DNA of 64,000 nt from Agromyces italicus DSM 16388 (GTDB lineage Bacteria; Actinomycetota; Actinomycetes; Actinomycetales; Microbacteriaceae), in assembly GCF_000421545.1 (NCBI RefSeq), contig NZ_ATXF01000004.1:496001-560000 (forward strand). The letters run 5' to 3'. The notes below the pieces were generated by a model. That model did not search any database. It worked only from the letters and a program-made list of their open reading frames with translations, and was not told the origin of the DNA. The position numbers and the translations under genes are program-made. Of the stretch, positions 8,806 to 17,939 are shown in pieces (the stretch's first letter is position 1; each line of letters begins with the position of its first letter).

Positions 8806-9411
8806 TCAGGCCTCGGTGCCGGTAAGCAGCTCGGGCTCGACGAGTTCGAGTGCGCCCGCAGCGTGACGCAGCAGGTGCACCGACCCGTTCGCGATCGCGT
8901 AGCCCGTTCCGGGCAGCGTCCAGTCGCTCAGCTCGAGGATGAGCGAGTGGATCACGCCGCCGTGCGAGACGACGACGACGCTGCCGCCGGGGTGGGCCGC
9001 CGCGATCTCGGCGAGCGCGGCGCTCGCGCGGGCGATGACGGTCGAGCGCGGCTCGAGCCCCTCGATCGTCGCCGCCTGAGCCTCGACCGCCGCACGGCCG
9101 GCATGATCGAGTCCCTCGAGCACACCGTGGCTTCGTTCGGCGAGCGCCCCGAAGAGGCGCGGCGCCGGCAGTTCGAGAACTCCTGCGATGATCTCGGCCG
9201 TCTCTGCGGCGCGTGAGAGCGTGCTCGCGTAGACGGCATCCCATTCGCCGTCGACGAGTCGCGAGCCGGTCTCGGCCGCCTGTTCGCGCCCGGTGTCGTT
9301 CAGCGGGATGTCGGTCATGCCCTGGATGCGACGTTCGCGGTTCCACTCGGTCTCGCCGTGGCGGACGAGGGCGATCAGCGTCGGTTCGGGGTGGCTCGTG
9401 GCATCCGTCAT
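8806..9411 (-). CDS. Histidine phosphatase (phosphoglycerate mutase-like)
   Basis: A histidine-phosphatase superfamily protein of 201 residues: LVRHGETEWNRERRIQG contains the phospho-accepting His, followed by the conserved second His in VVVSHGGVIHSL and an Arg in STLSRAAETA. Family members dephosphorylate small metabolites such as phosphosugars or cobalamin precursors; the substrate is not predictable. The ATG at 9411 is chosen because the residues before it are low-complexity Arg-rich and non-conserved. Confidence 0.84.
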   Translation of the reverse strand: MTDATSHPEPTLIALVRHGETEWNRERRIQGMTDIPLNDTGREQAAETGSRLVDGEWDAVYASTLSRAAETAEIIAGVLELPAPRLFGALAERSHGVLEGLDHAGRAAVEAQAATIEGLEPRSTVIARASAALAEIAAAHPGGSVVVVSHGGVIHSLILELSDWTLPGTGYAIANGSVHLLRHAAGALELVEPELLTGTEA

Positions 9412-9442
9412 GTCGACGACTCTCGCACGTCTCGGGCCGCGT

Positions 9443-10288
9443 TCACGAACCGAGCGCCTCGGCGAAGGCGGTGAGCGTCTCGCTCGCACCGGCGTCGATC
9501 TTGACGGCGGCGCGGGAGTCGCCCTTGGTGACCCCGCGGTTCACGACCACGATCGGCAGCTTGCGACGCCGCGCCTGCTCGATGAGGCGAACGCCCGAGT
9601 TCACGACGAGCGAGGAGCCGGCGACGAGGAACACCTCGGCACCCGCCACGAGGGAGGCGGCCGCCTGGAACGTCGGCACCGGCACGAACTCGCCGAAGAA
9701 GACGACGTCGGGCTTCAGGATGCCTCGGCAGATCGAGCAGGCGGGGATCACCATCGATTCGACCTCGTCGACGACGACGTCGCCGTCGGGCGCCTGGCGG
9801 ATCGACTGCTCGAGGTCCATGCCGGGGTTCAGGAGGGTGAGCTCCTCGGCGATGGCCTGCCTCGCGTAGTGCTGGCCGCAGTCGAGGCAGACGACGCGGT
9901 CCATGCCGCCGTGCAGTTCGACGACGTGGCGGCTGCCGGCGCGGCGGTGCAGACCGTCGACGTTCTGGGTGACGACGCCGGCGACCGCCCCCGACGCCTC
10001 GAGCGAGGCGAGTGCGACGTGGCCGGCGTTCGGCCGCGCCGCACCGAAGTGGCGCCACCCGAGGTGACTTCCGGCCCAGTACCGCTTGCGCGCGTCCTCG
10101 GACGCGAGGAATCGCTGCACGGTCATGGGCGTGCGCGCCGGCGCCCCCTCGCCCCGGTAGTCCGGGATTCCGGAGTCGGTGCTGACCCCCGCGCCCGTGA
10201 GCACCGCGATCCGCGCCCCGCGCATGAGGTCGATCGCCTCGCGCACCAGTCGCCCGGTGTCGGGCGTCGTGTCGATTCCGATCTCCAC
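9443..10288 (-). CDS. Sir2-family NAD-dependent protein deacylase
   Basis: A sirtuin of 281 residues. It has GAGVSTDSGIPDYRG (NAD binding), TQNVDGLH, the catalytic His in VVELHGGM, and a zinc-binding set CLDC ... CSIC with about 50 residues between pairs. It is expected to remove acetyl or related acyl groups from lysines using NAD. It belongs to the larger bacterial sirtuin type with a long zinc-domain insertion. The start is GTG with GGAG 7 bases upstream. A TACAAT -10 box lies in the divergent region shared with the methyltransferase gene. Confidence 0.9.
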   Translation of the reverse strand: MEIGIDTTPDTGRLVREAIDLMRGARIAVLTGAGVSTDSGIPDYRGEGAPARTPMTVQRFLASEDARKRYWAGSHLGWRHFGAARPNAGHVALASLEASGAVAGVVTQNVDGLHRRAGSRHVVELHGGMDRVVCLDCGQHYARQAIAEELTLLNPGMDLEQSIRQAPDGDVVVDEVESMVIPACSICRGILKPDVVFFGEFVPVPTFQAAASLVAGAEVFLVAGSSLVVNSGVRLIEQARRRKLPIVVVNRGVTKGDSRAAVKIDAGASETLTAFAEALGS

Positions 10289-10318
10289 GGAAGCTCCATT
10301 CAGACGAGGGTTGACCTG

Positions 10319-10324
10319 ATTGTA
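10319..10324 (-). promoter_or_regulatory. Probable -10 box of the sirtuin gene
   Basis: Minus-strand TACAAT in the unusually AT-rich 93-base divergent region. The predicted leader is about 24 bases and includes the GGAG ribosome site. A direct repeat TTTCCGG-ATTG-TTTCCGG lies just to the right on the plus strand and could be a regulator half-site pair. Confidence 0.5.
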
Positions 10325-10381
10325 AACACCGTCGTTTTCCGGATTGTTTCCGGGGCTGGCACTCTTGAGGGGAGGAGATCA

Positions 10382-11200
10382 ATGCACATCGAACGAGTCC
10401 ACGACGCGGCATCCGATTCCGTCGCCGACTACGCACGGCTCACCGACGTGACCCTGCGAAGCGCGCAGGAGCCCGAACAGGGGCTCTACATCGCCGAATC
10501 CGCGAAGGTCATCGGGCGGGCGGTCGCTGCCGGGCACCGCCCCCGCTCGGTGTTGATGGAGGAGAAATGGCTCGCCGGCCTCGAGCCCGTGCTCGCGCCG
10601 TTCGACATCCCCGTGCACCTCGCCGATCCCGGCCAGCTCGAGGAGATCACCGGGTACCGCGTGCACCGCGGCGCCCTCGCGGCGTTCGAGCGGCCCGCGA
10701 TGCCCGACCCCGCCGAACTGCTCGCGGGCGCCCGCCGCGTGGTCGTGCTGGAGGACATCGTCGACCATACGAACGTCGGAGCGATCTTCCGTTCGGTGGC
10801 GGCGCTCGGCGCCGACGCGGTGCTCGTGACGCCGCGCTGCGCCGACCCGCTCTACCGCCGCAGCGTGCGCGTCAGCATGGGCACCGTCTTCCAGGTGCCG
10901 TGGACGCGGCTGCCCGAGTGGGGCGAGGCGGCCATGCTCCTGCACGGCGCCGGGTTCACGACCGCCGCCCTCGCACTCGCCGACGACGCGGTGCCGCTGC
11001 GCCGGCTCGCCGCCGATGCGCCCGAACGCCTCGCGCTCGTGTTCGGCGCCGAGGGTGACGGGCTCAGCCGCAGCGCGCTCGCGGCCGCCGACACCGTGGT
11101 GACGATCCCGATGCGCCACGGCGTCGACTCGCTGAACGTCGCCGCCGCCGCGGCCGTCGTGCTCTACGCACTCGCCCTTCCGGAGGAACAGACCCCGTGA
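10382..11200 (+). CDS. SpoU/TrmH-family RNA 2'-O-methyltransferase
   Basis: A protein of 272 residues with an N-terminal substrate-binding domain (about 1-110, with GLYIAESAKVIGRA) and a SPOUT knot domain: motif 1 DHTNVGAIFRS, motif 2 LVFGAEGDGLS, motif 3 IPMRHGVDSLNVAAAAAVV. These are the three SpoU motifs, so it methylates a ribose 2'-OH in rRNA or tRNA with SAM. The specific nucleotide is unknown. GGGAGGAG precedes the ATG. The stop overlaps the GTG of the next gene (GTGA). Confidence 0.9.
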   Translation: MHIERVHDAASDSVADYARLTDVTLRSAQEPEQGLYIAESAKVIGRAVAAGHRPRSVLMEEKWLAGLEPVLAPFDIPVHLADPGQLEEITGYRVHRGALAAFERPAMPDPAELLAGARRVVVLEDIVDHTNVGAIFRSVAALGADAVLVTPRCADPLYRRSVRVSMGTVFQVPWTRLPEWGEAAMLLHGAGFTTAALALADDAVPLRRLAADAPERLALVFGAEGDGLSRSALAAADTVVTIPMRHGVDSLNVAAAAAVVLYALALPEEQTP

Positions 11201-12501
11201 CCGACACGCTCGCGCCTGCGGACCCCGCACGCCCCACCGACCCCGACGAGCGGCGGCGCGTCTACCGGCGCCGCCGCATCGTCGTGTTCGGCACCCTCGC
11301 CGTCGTGGTCGCTCTGCTCATCGGCGGCGGGGTCTACACGGCGAACGCCCTCGGCGCCCCCGTGCCGGTCGCCGCGCCCGAGGTCGAGCAGCCCGCCCCC
11401 GTCGTCGCCGAGCCGCAATCGCTCGCATTGCCGGGCTTCGGCGGCTACGCCGTGGGCGCGATCGGCTTCGACGGGCTCCTCGCCGCGGGCAACGCCGGTC
11501 AGCCGATGGCCTCGGCGAGCATCACGAAGATCATCACTTCGCTCGTGCTCCTCGAGCAGCACCCGATCGCGGCCGGCGAGCACGGCCCCGACATCGAGTA
11601 CACCGACGCCGACGTCGACATCTACTGGGACATGATCGCCCAGAACGGCTCGGTCGCGCCCGTCGAGGCGGGCGCGACGCTGAGCCTGCGCGAGAGCCTC
11701 GAGGCGCTGCTGCTGCCGTCGGGCAACAACTACGCCATCTCGCTCTCGAACTGGGCGTTCGGCTCCGAGCAGGCGTTCGTCGACGCCGCGCGCACCTGGC
11801 TCGACGCCCACGGGCTCGTCGACACGCGTATCGCCGATGCGAGCGGACTGTCGCTCGAGAACGTGTCGACGCCCGCCGACCTGGTGAAGCTGGGCGAGCT
11901 CGCCCTCGCCGAGCCCGTGCTCGCCGAGATCGTCGCGACGCAGAAGGTCGACATCCCCGAACTCGGCACCCTCGAGAACTCGAACAAGCTGCTCGGCACC
12001 CACGGCGTCGACGGCATCAAGACGGGCACGACCGACGACGCCGCCAACCTGCTGTTCTCGGCCGACTACGCGGTCGGCGACACGACCGTGACCGTCGTCG
12101 GGGTGCTCCTCGGCGGCGAGAACCACGCGATGCTCCGCGAGGCGATCGCGAAGCTGCTCGACAGCGTCGCACCTGGGTTCCACCAGGTCACACCGCTCGA
12201 GGCCGGGCAGGAGCTCGCGAGCTATGCCACGCCCTGGGGTGACACCGCGCGCGCACGCACCTCCGACGGGGCATCCGTCGTGGTGTGGAGCGACACCCCC
12301 GTCGAGGTCGAGGTGCACGCGGAGCCGCTCACGCTCGCGAACGAGGGCGAGGAGGTCGGCACCGCGGTCGTCCGTGCGGGCGCGCAGGAGATCACCGTGC
12401 CGCTCGTGCTCGACGCCGAGATCGACGACCCGGGCACCTGGTGGCGGCTCGCGAACCCCTCGGGGCTCGCGCCCGCGACCGCTCAGTCGGGCAGCGAGTA
12501 G
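11197..12501 (+). CDS. Membrane-anchored D-alanyl-D-alanine carboxypeptidase (S11 family)
   Basis: A penicillin-binding carboxypeptidase of 434 residues. It has a short cytoplasmic Arg-rich leader (about 18-27), a membrane anchor (about 28-45), and a peptidase S11 domain with SxxK at S108-K111 (SITK), SGN at 175-177 and KTG at 275-277; a C-terminal beta domain covers about 330-420. It would trim the terminal D-Ala of peptidoglycan pentapeptides outside the membrane. It is coupled (GTGA) to the upstream RNA methyltransferase. Its 3' end overlaps the converging SGNH gene by 19 bases. Confidence 0.88.
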   Translation: MTDTLAPADPARPTDPDERRRVYRRRRIVVFGTLAVVVALLIGGGVYTANALGAPVPVAAPEVEQPAPVVAEPQSLALPGFGGYAVGAIGFDGLLAAGNAGQPMASASITKIITSLVLLEQHPIAAGEHGPDIEYTDADVDIYWDMIAQNGSVAPVEAGATLSLRESLEALLLPSGNNYAISLSNWAFGSEQAFVDAARTWLDAHGLVDTRIADASGLSLENVSTPADLVKLGELALAEPVLAEIVATQKVDIPELGTLENSNKLLGTHGVDGIKTGTTDDAANLLFSADYAVGDTTVTVVGVLLGGENHAMLREAIAKLLDSVAPGFHQVTPLEAGQELASYATPWGDTARARTSDGASVVVWSDTPVEVEVHAEPLTLANEGEEVGTAVVRAGAQEITVPLVLDAEIDDPGTWWRLANPSGLAPATAQSGSE

Positions 12502-13268
12502 GGCGCCGCGTCGGGTCGCTTCGGCGAGATCAGGTCACCCGACGACTGGTGCCGGATGCGGCGCACCACCCACGGGACGAGGTACTCGCGCGCCCACGCG
12601 AGGTCTTCGACCCGTGCTTGGCGCCAAGTCGTCGACGGCAGCGGCTCGGGCTTCAGCGGCTCGAGCTCGTTGTCGACGTTGAGCGCCGCGAGCACCATGC
12701 GCGCGACCGTGTGGTGGCCGAGCGAGTTCAGGTGCAGGCGGTCGGGCGCCCACATGCGCTGGTCCTGGATCTCGGTGAGCGCCCACTGGTCGGCGACGAT
12801 GCAGTCGTACTTCGCCGCGATCGTGCGGAGGTTCTCGTTGTAGATGGCGACCTTGCCGCGGATACCGCGGAACACGGGGGAGAAGCCGACGTCGACGCCC
12901 GTGAAGAGCACGATGGTCGCGTGGTCGCGCGAGAGGCGCTCGATCGTGTACTCGAAGCGCGCAGCGATCTCGTCGGGGTCGGTGCGCGGGCGGATGACGT
13001 CGTTGCCGCCCGCCGAGATCGTGATCAGGTCGGGCCGCAGCGCGAGCGCCGGTTCGAGCTGTTCGTCGATGATCTGCTGGATGAGCTTGCCGCGCACCGC
13101 GAGGTTCGCGTAGGCGAAGTCCTCAGTGCCCTGCGCGAGCACCTCGGCGACGCGGTCGGCCCAACCGCGGTGCCCGCCGGGTACGGAGGGCTCGGCGTCG
13201 CCGATGCCCTCGGTGAACGAGTCGCCGACGGCGACGTAACGCGACCAGGGGTGCTGCTGGGTGACCAT
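12483..13268 (-). CDS. SGNH/GDSL hydrolase
   Basis: A 261-residue SGNH-fold esterase with block I GDSFTEG, block II Gly in the LAVRGK region, block III GGND and block V DRLHLN (catalytic Asp and His). There is no signal peptide, so it is probably cytosolic. It hydrolyses an ester or acyl group of unknown nature. The ATG at 13268 has GGAG 5 bases upstream. The last 19 bases overlap the end of the carboxypeptidase gene on the other strand. Confidence 0.85.
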   Translation of the reverse strand: MVTQQHPWSRYVAVGDSFTEGIGDAEPSVPGGHRGWADRVAEVLAQGTEDFAYANLAVRGKLIQQIIDEQLEPALALRPDLITISAGGNDVIRPRTDPDEIAARFEYTIERLSRDHATIVLFTGVDVGFSPVFRGIRGKVAIYNENLRTIAAKYDCIVADQWALTEIQDQRMWAPDRLHLNSLGHHTVARMVLAALNVDNELEPLKPEPLPSTTWRQARVEDLAWAREYLVPWVVRRIRHQSSGDLISPKRPDAAPYSLPD

Positions 13269-13331
13269 CACTCCATTCTGCACAACGTGTCGGTTCGAGG
13301 ATGTCGCAGGCCTCCGCTACCCTCGAATCCA

Positions 13332-15158
13332 GTGAGTACAGCGACACCATCCGGGGCCCATCCGGGCACCTCGGCGGCCGAACACCTCTCACCCTCCTTC
13401 CCCGAGCGGGCCGCCTGGGGTACCGCGTCGAAGCTGCGGGCGTGGCAGGCCGAGGCCCTCGAGCAGTATCTCGACGAACTCCCGCGCGACTTCCTCGCCG
13501 CGGCGACGCCCGGCGCCGGCAAGACGACCTTCGCGCTCCGCCTCGCCGCCGAACTCCGCGGGCGGCGCATCATCGACCGCATCACGGTCGTCGCACCGAC
13601 CGATCATCTGAAGCGGCAGTGGGCCGATGCCGCGGCGCGCGTCGGCATCCGGCTTGACCCCGGGTTCCGCAATGCGCACGGCCGCTCGCCGAAGCACTAC
13701 CACGGCGTCGCCGTCACCTACGCGCAGGTCGCGATGCGCCCCGCGCTGCATCGCGAGCTGACCCTCTCGGGGCGCTCGCTCGTCATCCTCGACGAGGTGC
13801 ACCACGGCGGCGACGCCCTCTCGTGGGGCGACGCGATCCGCGAGGCGTTCGAGCCCGCGACGAAGCGACTCTCGCTCACCGGTACGCCGTTCCGTTCCGA
13901 TACGGCGCCCATCCCGTTCGTCCGCTACGAGCCCGATGCGCAGGGCGTGCGCCTCTCGAAGACCGACTACGACTACGGCTACGGGCGCGCCCTCGCCGAC
14001 GGCGTCGTGCGGCCGGTCATGTTCATGGTCTACGCCGGTCACATGCGCTGGCGCACCAAAGCCGGCGACGAGATGGAGGCGAAGCTCGGCGAGGACAACA
14101 CGAAGGACATCACCTCCTCGGCGTGGCGCACGGCGCTCGAGCCGAGCGGCGAGTGGATCCCCGCGGTGCTTCGGGCGGCCGACCGCCGGCTCACCGAGGT
14201 CCGGCAGTCGATCCCCGACGCCGGCGGGCTCGTGCTGGCCACCGACCAGACGGTCGCTCGCGCCTACGCCGACATCCTGGAGAAGATCAGCGGCGAGCCC
14301 GTGACCGTGGTGCTCTCCGACGACAAAGAGGCCTCCGGGCGCATCGAGGAGTTCTCGGGCAACGCCCGGCGGTGGATGGTCGCGGTGCGCATGGTCTCGG
14401 AGGGTGTCGACGTGCCGCGTCTCGCGGTCGGGGTCTACGCCACGAGCTCCTCGACGCCGCTGTTCTTCGCCCAGGCGATCGGCCGCTTCGTGCGGGCCCG
14501 CCGTCGCGGTGAGACGGCCTCGGTGTTCCTGCCGAACGTGCCGGTGCTCATGGCACTCGCAGCCCAGCTCGAACGCGAGCGCGATCACGCCCTCGACCGA
14601 CGGGGCGGCGATTCCGACGACGACGGGCTCGACGACGGCCTGCTCGAGTCGGCGAACCGCGAGGAGCGCGCCTCCGAGGAGATGGAGTTCGGCACCTGGG
14701 AGGCGATCGGCTCCGACGCCTCCTTCGACCGGGTCGTCTTCGACGGCACCGAGTTCGGCACGCTCGCCGAACCCGGCAGCGACGAGGAGTTCGACTTCAT
14801 CGGCATCCCCGGTCTGCTCGAGCCCGAGCAGGTGTCAGAGCTCCTGCGGCATCGGCAGGCGAGACAGGCGCGACGCGCGGGGGAGCGGCGCAAGCACGCC
14901 GCGTCGGTCCAAGACGAGGGCGCTGGGGGCGGCGGCGACACATCGAGCGAGCCGGTCGCGCTCTTCCGAACCCTGAAGGAGCAGCGCTCGCTGCTCAACA
15001 GCATCGTCGGGCTGTACGCCCGGCAGAGCGGGCAGTCGCACTCGCTCGTGCACGCCGAGCTGCGGCGGGCGTGCGGCGGGCCCGAAGTGGCGCAGGCGAC
15101 GGTGACGCAGCTGCAGTCGCGCATCGAGCTCGTGCGGCGGCGGCTCTCGGGCCGATGA
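13332..15158 (+). CDS. SF2 DEAD/DEAH-type helicase
   Basis: A superfamily 2 helicase of 608 residues. It has Walker A ATPGAGKTTFA (about 54-64), DEVHH (motif II), TGTPF (motif III), and QAIGRFVRA (motif VI) preceded by MVSEGVDVPRL. The C-terminal third is acidic (DSDDDGLDDG) and then helical, with no known nuclease domain. It resembles stand-alone actinobacterial UvrB/Res-type DNA helicases; the substrate is unknown. A GTG start at 13332 is supported by TACCCT ending 8 bases upstream. It is divergent from the SGNH gene. Confidence 0.85.
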   Translation: MSTATPSGAHPGTSAAEHLSPSFPERAAWGTASKLRAWQAEALEQYLDELPRDFLAAATPGAGKTTFALRLAAELRGRRIIDRITVVAPTDHLKRQWADAAARVGIRLDPGFRNAHGRSPKHYHGVAVTYAQVAMRPALHRELTLSGRSLVILDEVHHGGDALSWGDAIREAFEPATKRLSLTGTPFRSDTAPIPFVRYEPDAQGVRLSKTDYDYGYGRALADGVVRPVMFMVYAGHMRWRTKAGDEMEAKLGEDNTKDITSSAWRTALEPSGEWIPAVLRAADRRLTEVRQSIPDAGGLVLATDQTVARAYADILEKISGEPVTVVLSDDKEASGRIEEFSGNARRWMVAVRMVSEGVDVPRLAVGVYATSSSTPLFFAQAIGRFVRARRRGETASVFLPNVPVLMALAAQLERERDHALDRRGGDSDDDGLDDGLLESANREERASEEMEFGTWEAIGSDASFDRVVFDGTEFGTLAEPGSDEEFDFIGIPGLLEPEQVSELLRHRQARQARRAGERRKHAASVQDEGAGGGGDTSSEPVALFRTLKEQRSLLNSIVGLYARQSGQSHSLVHAELRRACGGPEVAQATVTQLQSRIELVRRRLSGR

Positions 15159-15209
15159 AGGTCGAGTGCTCCCGTGAACGGGAGGCACGGGGCATCCGCT
15201 GCCGGGCGA

Positions 15210-15215
15210 TACCAT
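15210..15215 (+). promoter_or_regulatory. -10 box deciding the MFS gene start
   Basis: TACCAT overlaps the in-frame ATG at 15214 and ends 7 bases before the ATG at 15223, so translation should begin at 15223. Confidence 0.45.
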
Positions 15216-15222
15216 GGCGCCC

Positions 15223-16608
15223 ATGGCTCGCCGCACCCGGGTGCTCGTCATCGCGATCATCGTCTCGTTCATCGCGTTCCTCGACGGAGCCGTCATCAAC
15301 GTGGCGCTGCCGTCGCTCGCAGACGAGCTCGGCGGCGGTCTCGCGCTGCAGCAGTGGGCGGTCGACGCGTACCTGCTGACGCTCGGCGCGTTCATCCTGC
15401 TCGCGGGATCGCTTTCCGACTCGTTCGGGCGGGCACGCATGATCCGCATCGGGCTCTACGGCTTCGGCGTCACCTCGATCGCCTGCGCGATGGCCCCCGA
15501 CGGCGTGTTCTTCGTGGTCGCCCGTGCGTTCCAGGGCGCCGCGGGCGCCCTGCTCGTCCCGAGTTCGCTCGCGCTCATCGTCGCGACGTTCCCGCTCGCC
15601 GAACAGGGCAAGGCGATCGGCCGCTGGACGGCGTGGACGACGGTCGCGTTCCTCATCGGGCCGCTCTTCGGCGGGCTGCTCGTCGACCTCGTGTCGTGGC
15701 GGCTCGTGTTCTGGATCAACCTGATCCCGATCGTCGTCGCGCTCGTGATGCTGCGGGGCATCGCGCGCGACGAGCCCGCCGCCGAGCACGCCTCCATCGA
15801 CTGGATCGGCGCCGCGCTCTGCGTCGCCGGCCTCGGCGGCACGGTGTTCGCGCTCATCGAGGGCGAGCGTCTCGGCTGGGGTTCGCCGCTCGTGCTCGTG
15901 CCGCTCATCGGCGGGGTGATCGCGCTCGGGCTCTTCATCTGGTGGGAGCGCCGCACACCGCAGCCGATGCTGCCGCTCAGCCTCTTCAGGGCCCGCAACT
16001 TCGCCGCAGGCAACCTCGCCACGCTCTTCATCTACGCGGCATTCTCGCTCGGACCCTTCGCGATCACGATCTTCCTGCAGGAGTTCGGCGGGTTCAGCGC
16101 CACCGCCGCGGGTCTCGCGACCCTGCCGCCGACGATCATGCTCGTGCTCCTCGGCTCGTGGTTCGGCGGGCTCTCGACGAGGTTCGGCCCGAGGATCTTC
16201 ATGACCGCGGGGCCGATCATCGTCGCCGTCGGGTACCTGCTCACGCTCGCCGTGACCGAGGAGGTCGGCTTCTGGACCGAGCTTCTTCCCGGCATCGTCG
16301 TCTCCGGCATCGGTATGGCGATCACCGTCGCCCCGCTCACCGCGGCCATCCTCGGGGCCGTCGATCCCGCCAGGGCGGGCATCGGCTCGGCCGTCAACAA
16401 CGCCGTCGCACGCATCGCCGGACTCGTGGCGATCGCCTCGATCGGCGTCATCGTCGGATCGACGCTCGACGTCGACGGCTACCACCGGGCCGCGATCGCG
16501 ACGGCGGCCCTCCTCGTGGTCGGGGGAGTCGTCTCCTGGCTCGGGATCCGCAACCCGCCTCAGGCGGCGCGGGTCGAGGAGCCCTCGTCGGCGTCGCCGG
16601 CGGACTGA
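15223..16608 (+). CDS. MFS drug transporter (DHA2-like)
   Basis: A major facilitator protein of 461 residues, almost entirely membrane segments, beginning MARRTRVLVIAIIVSF. It has the early motif of DHA2 pumps (FLDGAVINVALPSLADEL), motif A-like LSDSFGRARM and a motif C-like segment. Such proteins export drugs or dyes by proton antiport; the substrate is unknown. Its 3' end overlaps the converging PLP-lyase gene by 49 bases. It is predicted leaderless. Confidence 0.85.
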   Translation: MARRTRVLVIAIIVSFIAFLDGAVINVALPSLADELGGGLALQQWAVDAYLLTLGAFILLAGSLSDSFGRARMIRIGLYGFGVTSIACAMAPDGVFFVVARAFQGAAGALLVPSSLALIVATFPLAEQGKAIGRWTAWTTVAFLIGPLFGGLLVDLVSWRLVFWINLIPIVVALVMLRGIARDEPAAEHASIDWIGAALCVAGLGGTVFALIEGERLGWGSPLVLVPLIGGVIALGLFIWWERRTPQPMLPLSLFRARNFAAGNLATLFIYAAFSLGPFAITIFLQEFGGFSATAAGLATLPPTIMLVLLGSWFGGLSTRFGPRIFMTAGPIIVAVGYLLTLAVTEEVGFWTELLPGIVVSGIGMAITVAPLTAAILGAVDPARAGIGSAVNNAVARIAGLVAIASIGVIVGSTLDVDGYHRAAIATAALLVVGGVVSWLGIRNPPQAARVEEPSSASPAD

Positions 16609-17828
16609 CCGGCGTCGGTGCGGTCGGCGTCGTCCTCCGCGCCCGAGGCCGACGCCGCCGCGTCGAGCGCTGCGAGGAGATCGGCCGCGAGGTCGTCGAC
16701 GTGCTCGAGCCCGATCGAGAGGCGCACCACCGCGTCGCCCGGCTTCGCCGCACCGGCGACGGGGCGGTGCGTGAGCGACGCAGGATGCTGCACGAGCGAG
16801 TCGACGCCGCCGAGTGAAACGGCGTGAGTGACGAGTTCGCACGACTCGGTGAACCGCACCGCCGCGTCGAACCCGTGGGCGAATTCGAGCGCGATGATCG
16901 ATCCCGGCCCCTCGAGCTGCGTGCCGACGAGGCCCTGCGGATCCTGTCCGGGCAGCCCCGGGTAGTGCACCCGGGCGATTGCCGGGTGGCCCGCAAGGCG
17001 CTCGGCGAGCTCACGAGCCGTCTCCTGCTGCGCGCGCACCCGCAGCGGCAGCGTGCGGAGCCCGCGGTGGAGGAGGTAGGCGGCCATCGGATGGAGGAGC
17101 CCGCCGGTGAGCGCCCGCACCCGGCGGAGACGCTCGACCCAGTCACGGTCGGCCGCAACGACGCCGCCCATGACGTCGCCGTGGCCGCCGAGGTACTTCG
17201 TCGCACTGTGCAGCACGAGCGTCGCACCGTGCTCGGCGGGGCGCTGCAGCACCGGGGTGGCGAAGGTGTTGTCGACGAGCAGGGGCACCTCGCCCGCGGC
17301 GTCGGCGAGCCGGCGCAGGTCGACCAGTTCCAGCGTCGGGTTCGCCGGCGTCTCGACGACGACGAGCCCGGTGTCGCGGCGGATCGCCGAGCCGACCTCG
17401 TCGATCGTCGCCCAGGTCACCTCGGTACCGAGCAGACCGCTCTCGAGCACGTGGTCGGTACCGCCGTAGAGCGGGCGCACCGCGACGATGTGCGGTTTGC
17501 CCGCCGAGGCCGTGGCGATGAGCACCGCGGTGAGCGCGGCCATGCCGCTGCCGAAGGCGACGGCGCCGTCGGTGCCCTCGAGGCCGGCGAGCGACTCCTC
17601 GAAGCGTGCGACGCCCGGCTGCCAGAGGCGCTGGTATACCGCCGAACGATCCTCGCCGAGGTCGTGACCGGTGGCGAGCTCCTCGTAGGAGAGCCCACCG
17701 GCCTCGACCGAGCCGAGTGGATTCGTGGTCGAGAAATCGATGACGGGAACGTGGGATCCGCTCTCCCGGACTCCGCTCATTCCGCCGTGGACGGCGCGGG
17801 TCTCGAGGTGCGACGACGATGTCTGCAT
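16560..17828 (-). CDS. Cys/Met-metabolism PLP enzyme (cystathionine/methionine gamma-lyase-like)
   Basis: A fold-type I PLP enzyme of 422 residues. It has YQRLWQPGVARFEESLAGLEG, the cofactor-stacking region FGSGMAALTA, the Asp in VDNTFATP, and the PLP Lys (near 210) in HSATKYLGGHGDVMGG. This matches cystathionine gamma-synthase/lyase and methionine gamma-lyase. Which activity it has is not decidable by eye. It is divergent from an Lrp/AsnC regulator, which suggests amino-acid-responsive control, and the shared region contains matching inverted repeats. The C-terminal 35 residues are a non-conserved acidic tail encoded where the gene overlaps the MFS gene. Confidence 0.88.
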   Translation of the reverse strand: MQTSSSHLETRAVHGGMSGVRESGSHVPVIDFSTTNPLGSVEAGGLSYEELATGHDLGEDRSAVYQRLWQPGVARFEESLAGLEGTDGAVAFGSGMAALTAVLIATASAGKPHIVAVRPLYGGTDHVLESGLLGTEVTWATIDEVGSAIRRDTGLVVVETPANPTLELVDLRRLADAAGEVPLLVDNTFATPVLQRPAEHGATLVLHSATKYLGGHGDVMGGVVAADRDWVERLRRVRALTGGLLHPMAAYLLHRGLRTLPLRVRAQQETARELAERLAGHPAIARVHYPGLPGQDPQGLVGTQLEGPGSIIALEFAHGFDAAVRFTESCELVTHAVSLGGVDSLVQHPASLTHRPVAGAAKPGDAVVRLSIGLEHVDDLAADLLAALDAAASASGAEDDADRTDAGQSAGDADEGSSTRAA

Positions 17829-17843
17829 GGCTCGCACTGAAGC

Positions 17844-17913
17844 AGATTCTGTCGAATCTCTCAACTCAGCCTGCACGATCATTGCGATAGTCTGGATGTC
17901 TCGCAGAATCTGC
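17844..17913. promoter_or_regulatory. Candidate Lrp operators in the PLP-lyase / lrp divergent region
   Basis: Two related inverted repeats built on GCAGA..TCTGC / AGATTC..GAATCT: AGATTC-TGTC-GAATCT at 17844-17859 and GCAGAATCTGC at 17903-17913, with centres about 56 bases apart. A plus-strand TAGTCT at 17888-17893 could be the lrp -10. Spaced palindromes in a divergent promoter are typical for a Lrp-family regulator acting on itself and its neighbour. No binding data are implied. Confidence 0.5.
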
Positions 17914-17939
17914 AGAACCGATCCGCTTGGAGTCCACGC

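Noticed and set aside
12285..13331. N-terminal extension of the 13332 helicase by about 350 residues
   Set aside because: The extension is antisense to the SGNH gene, has no conserved sequence, and the -10 box TACCCT lies just before GTG 13332.
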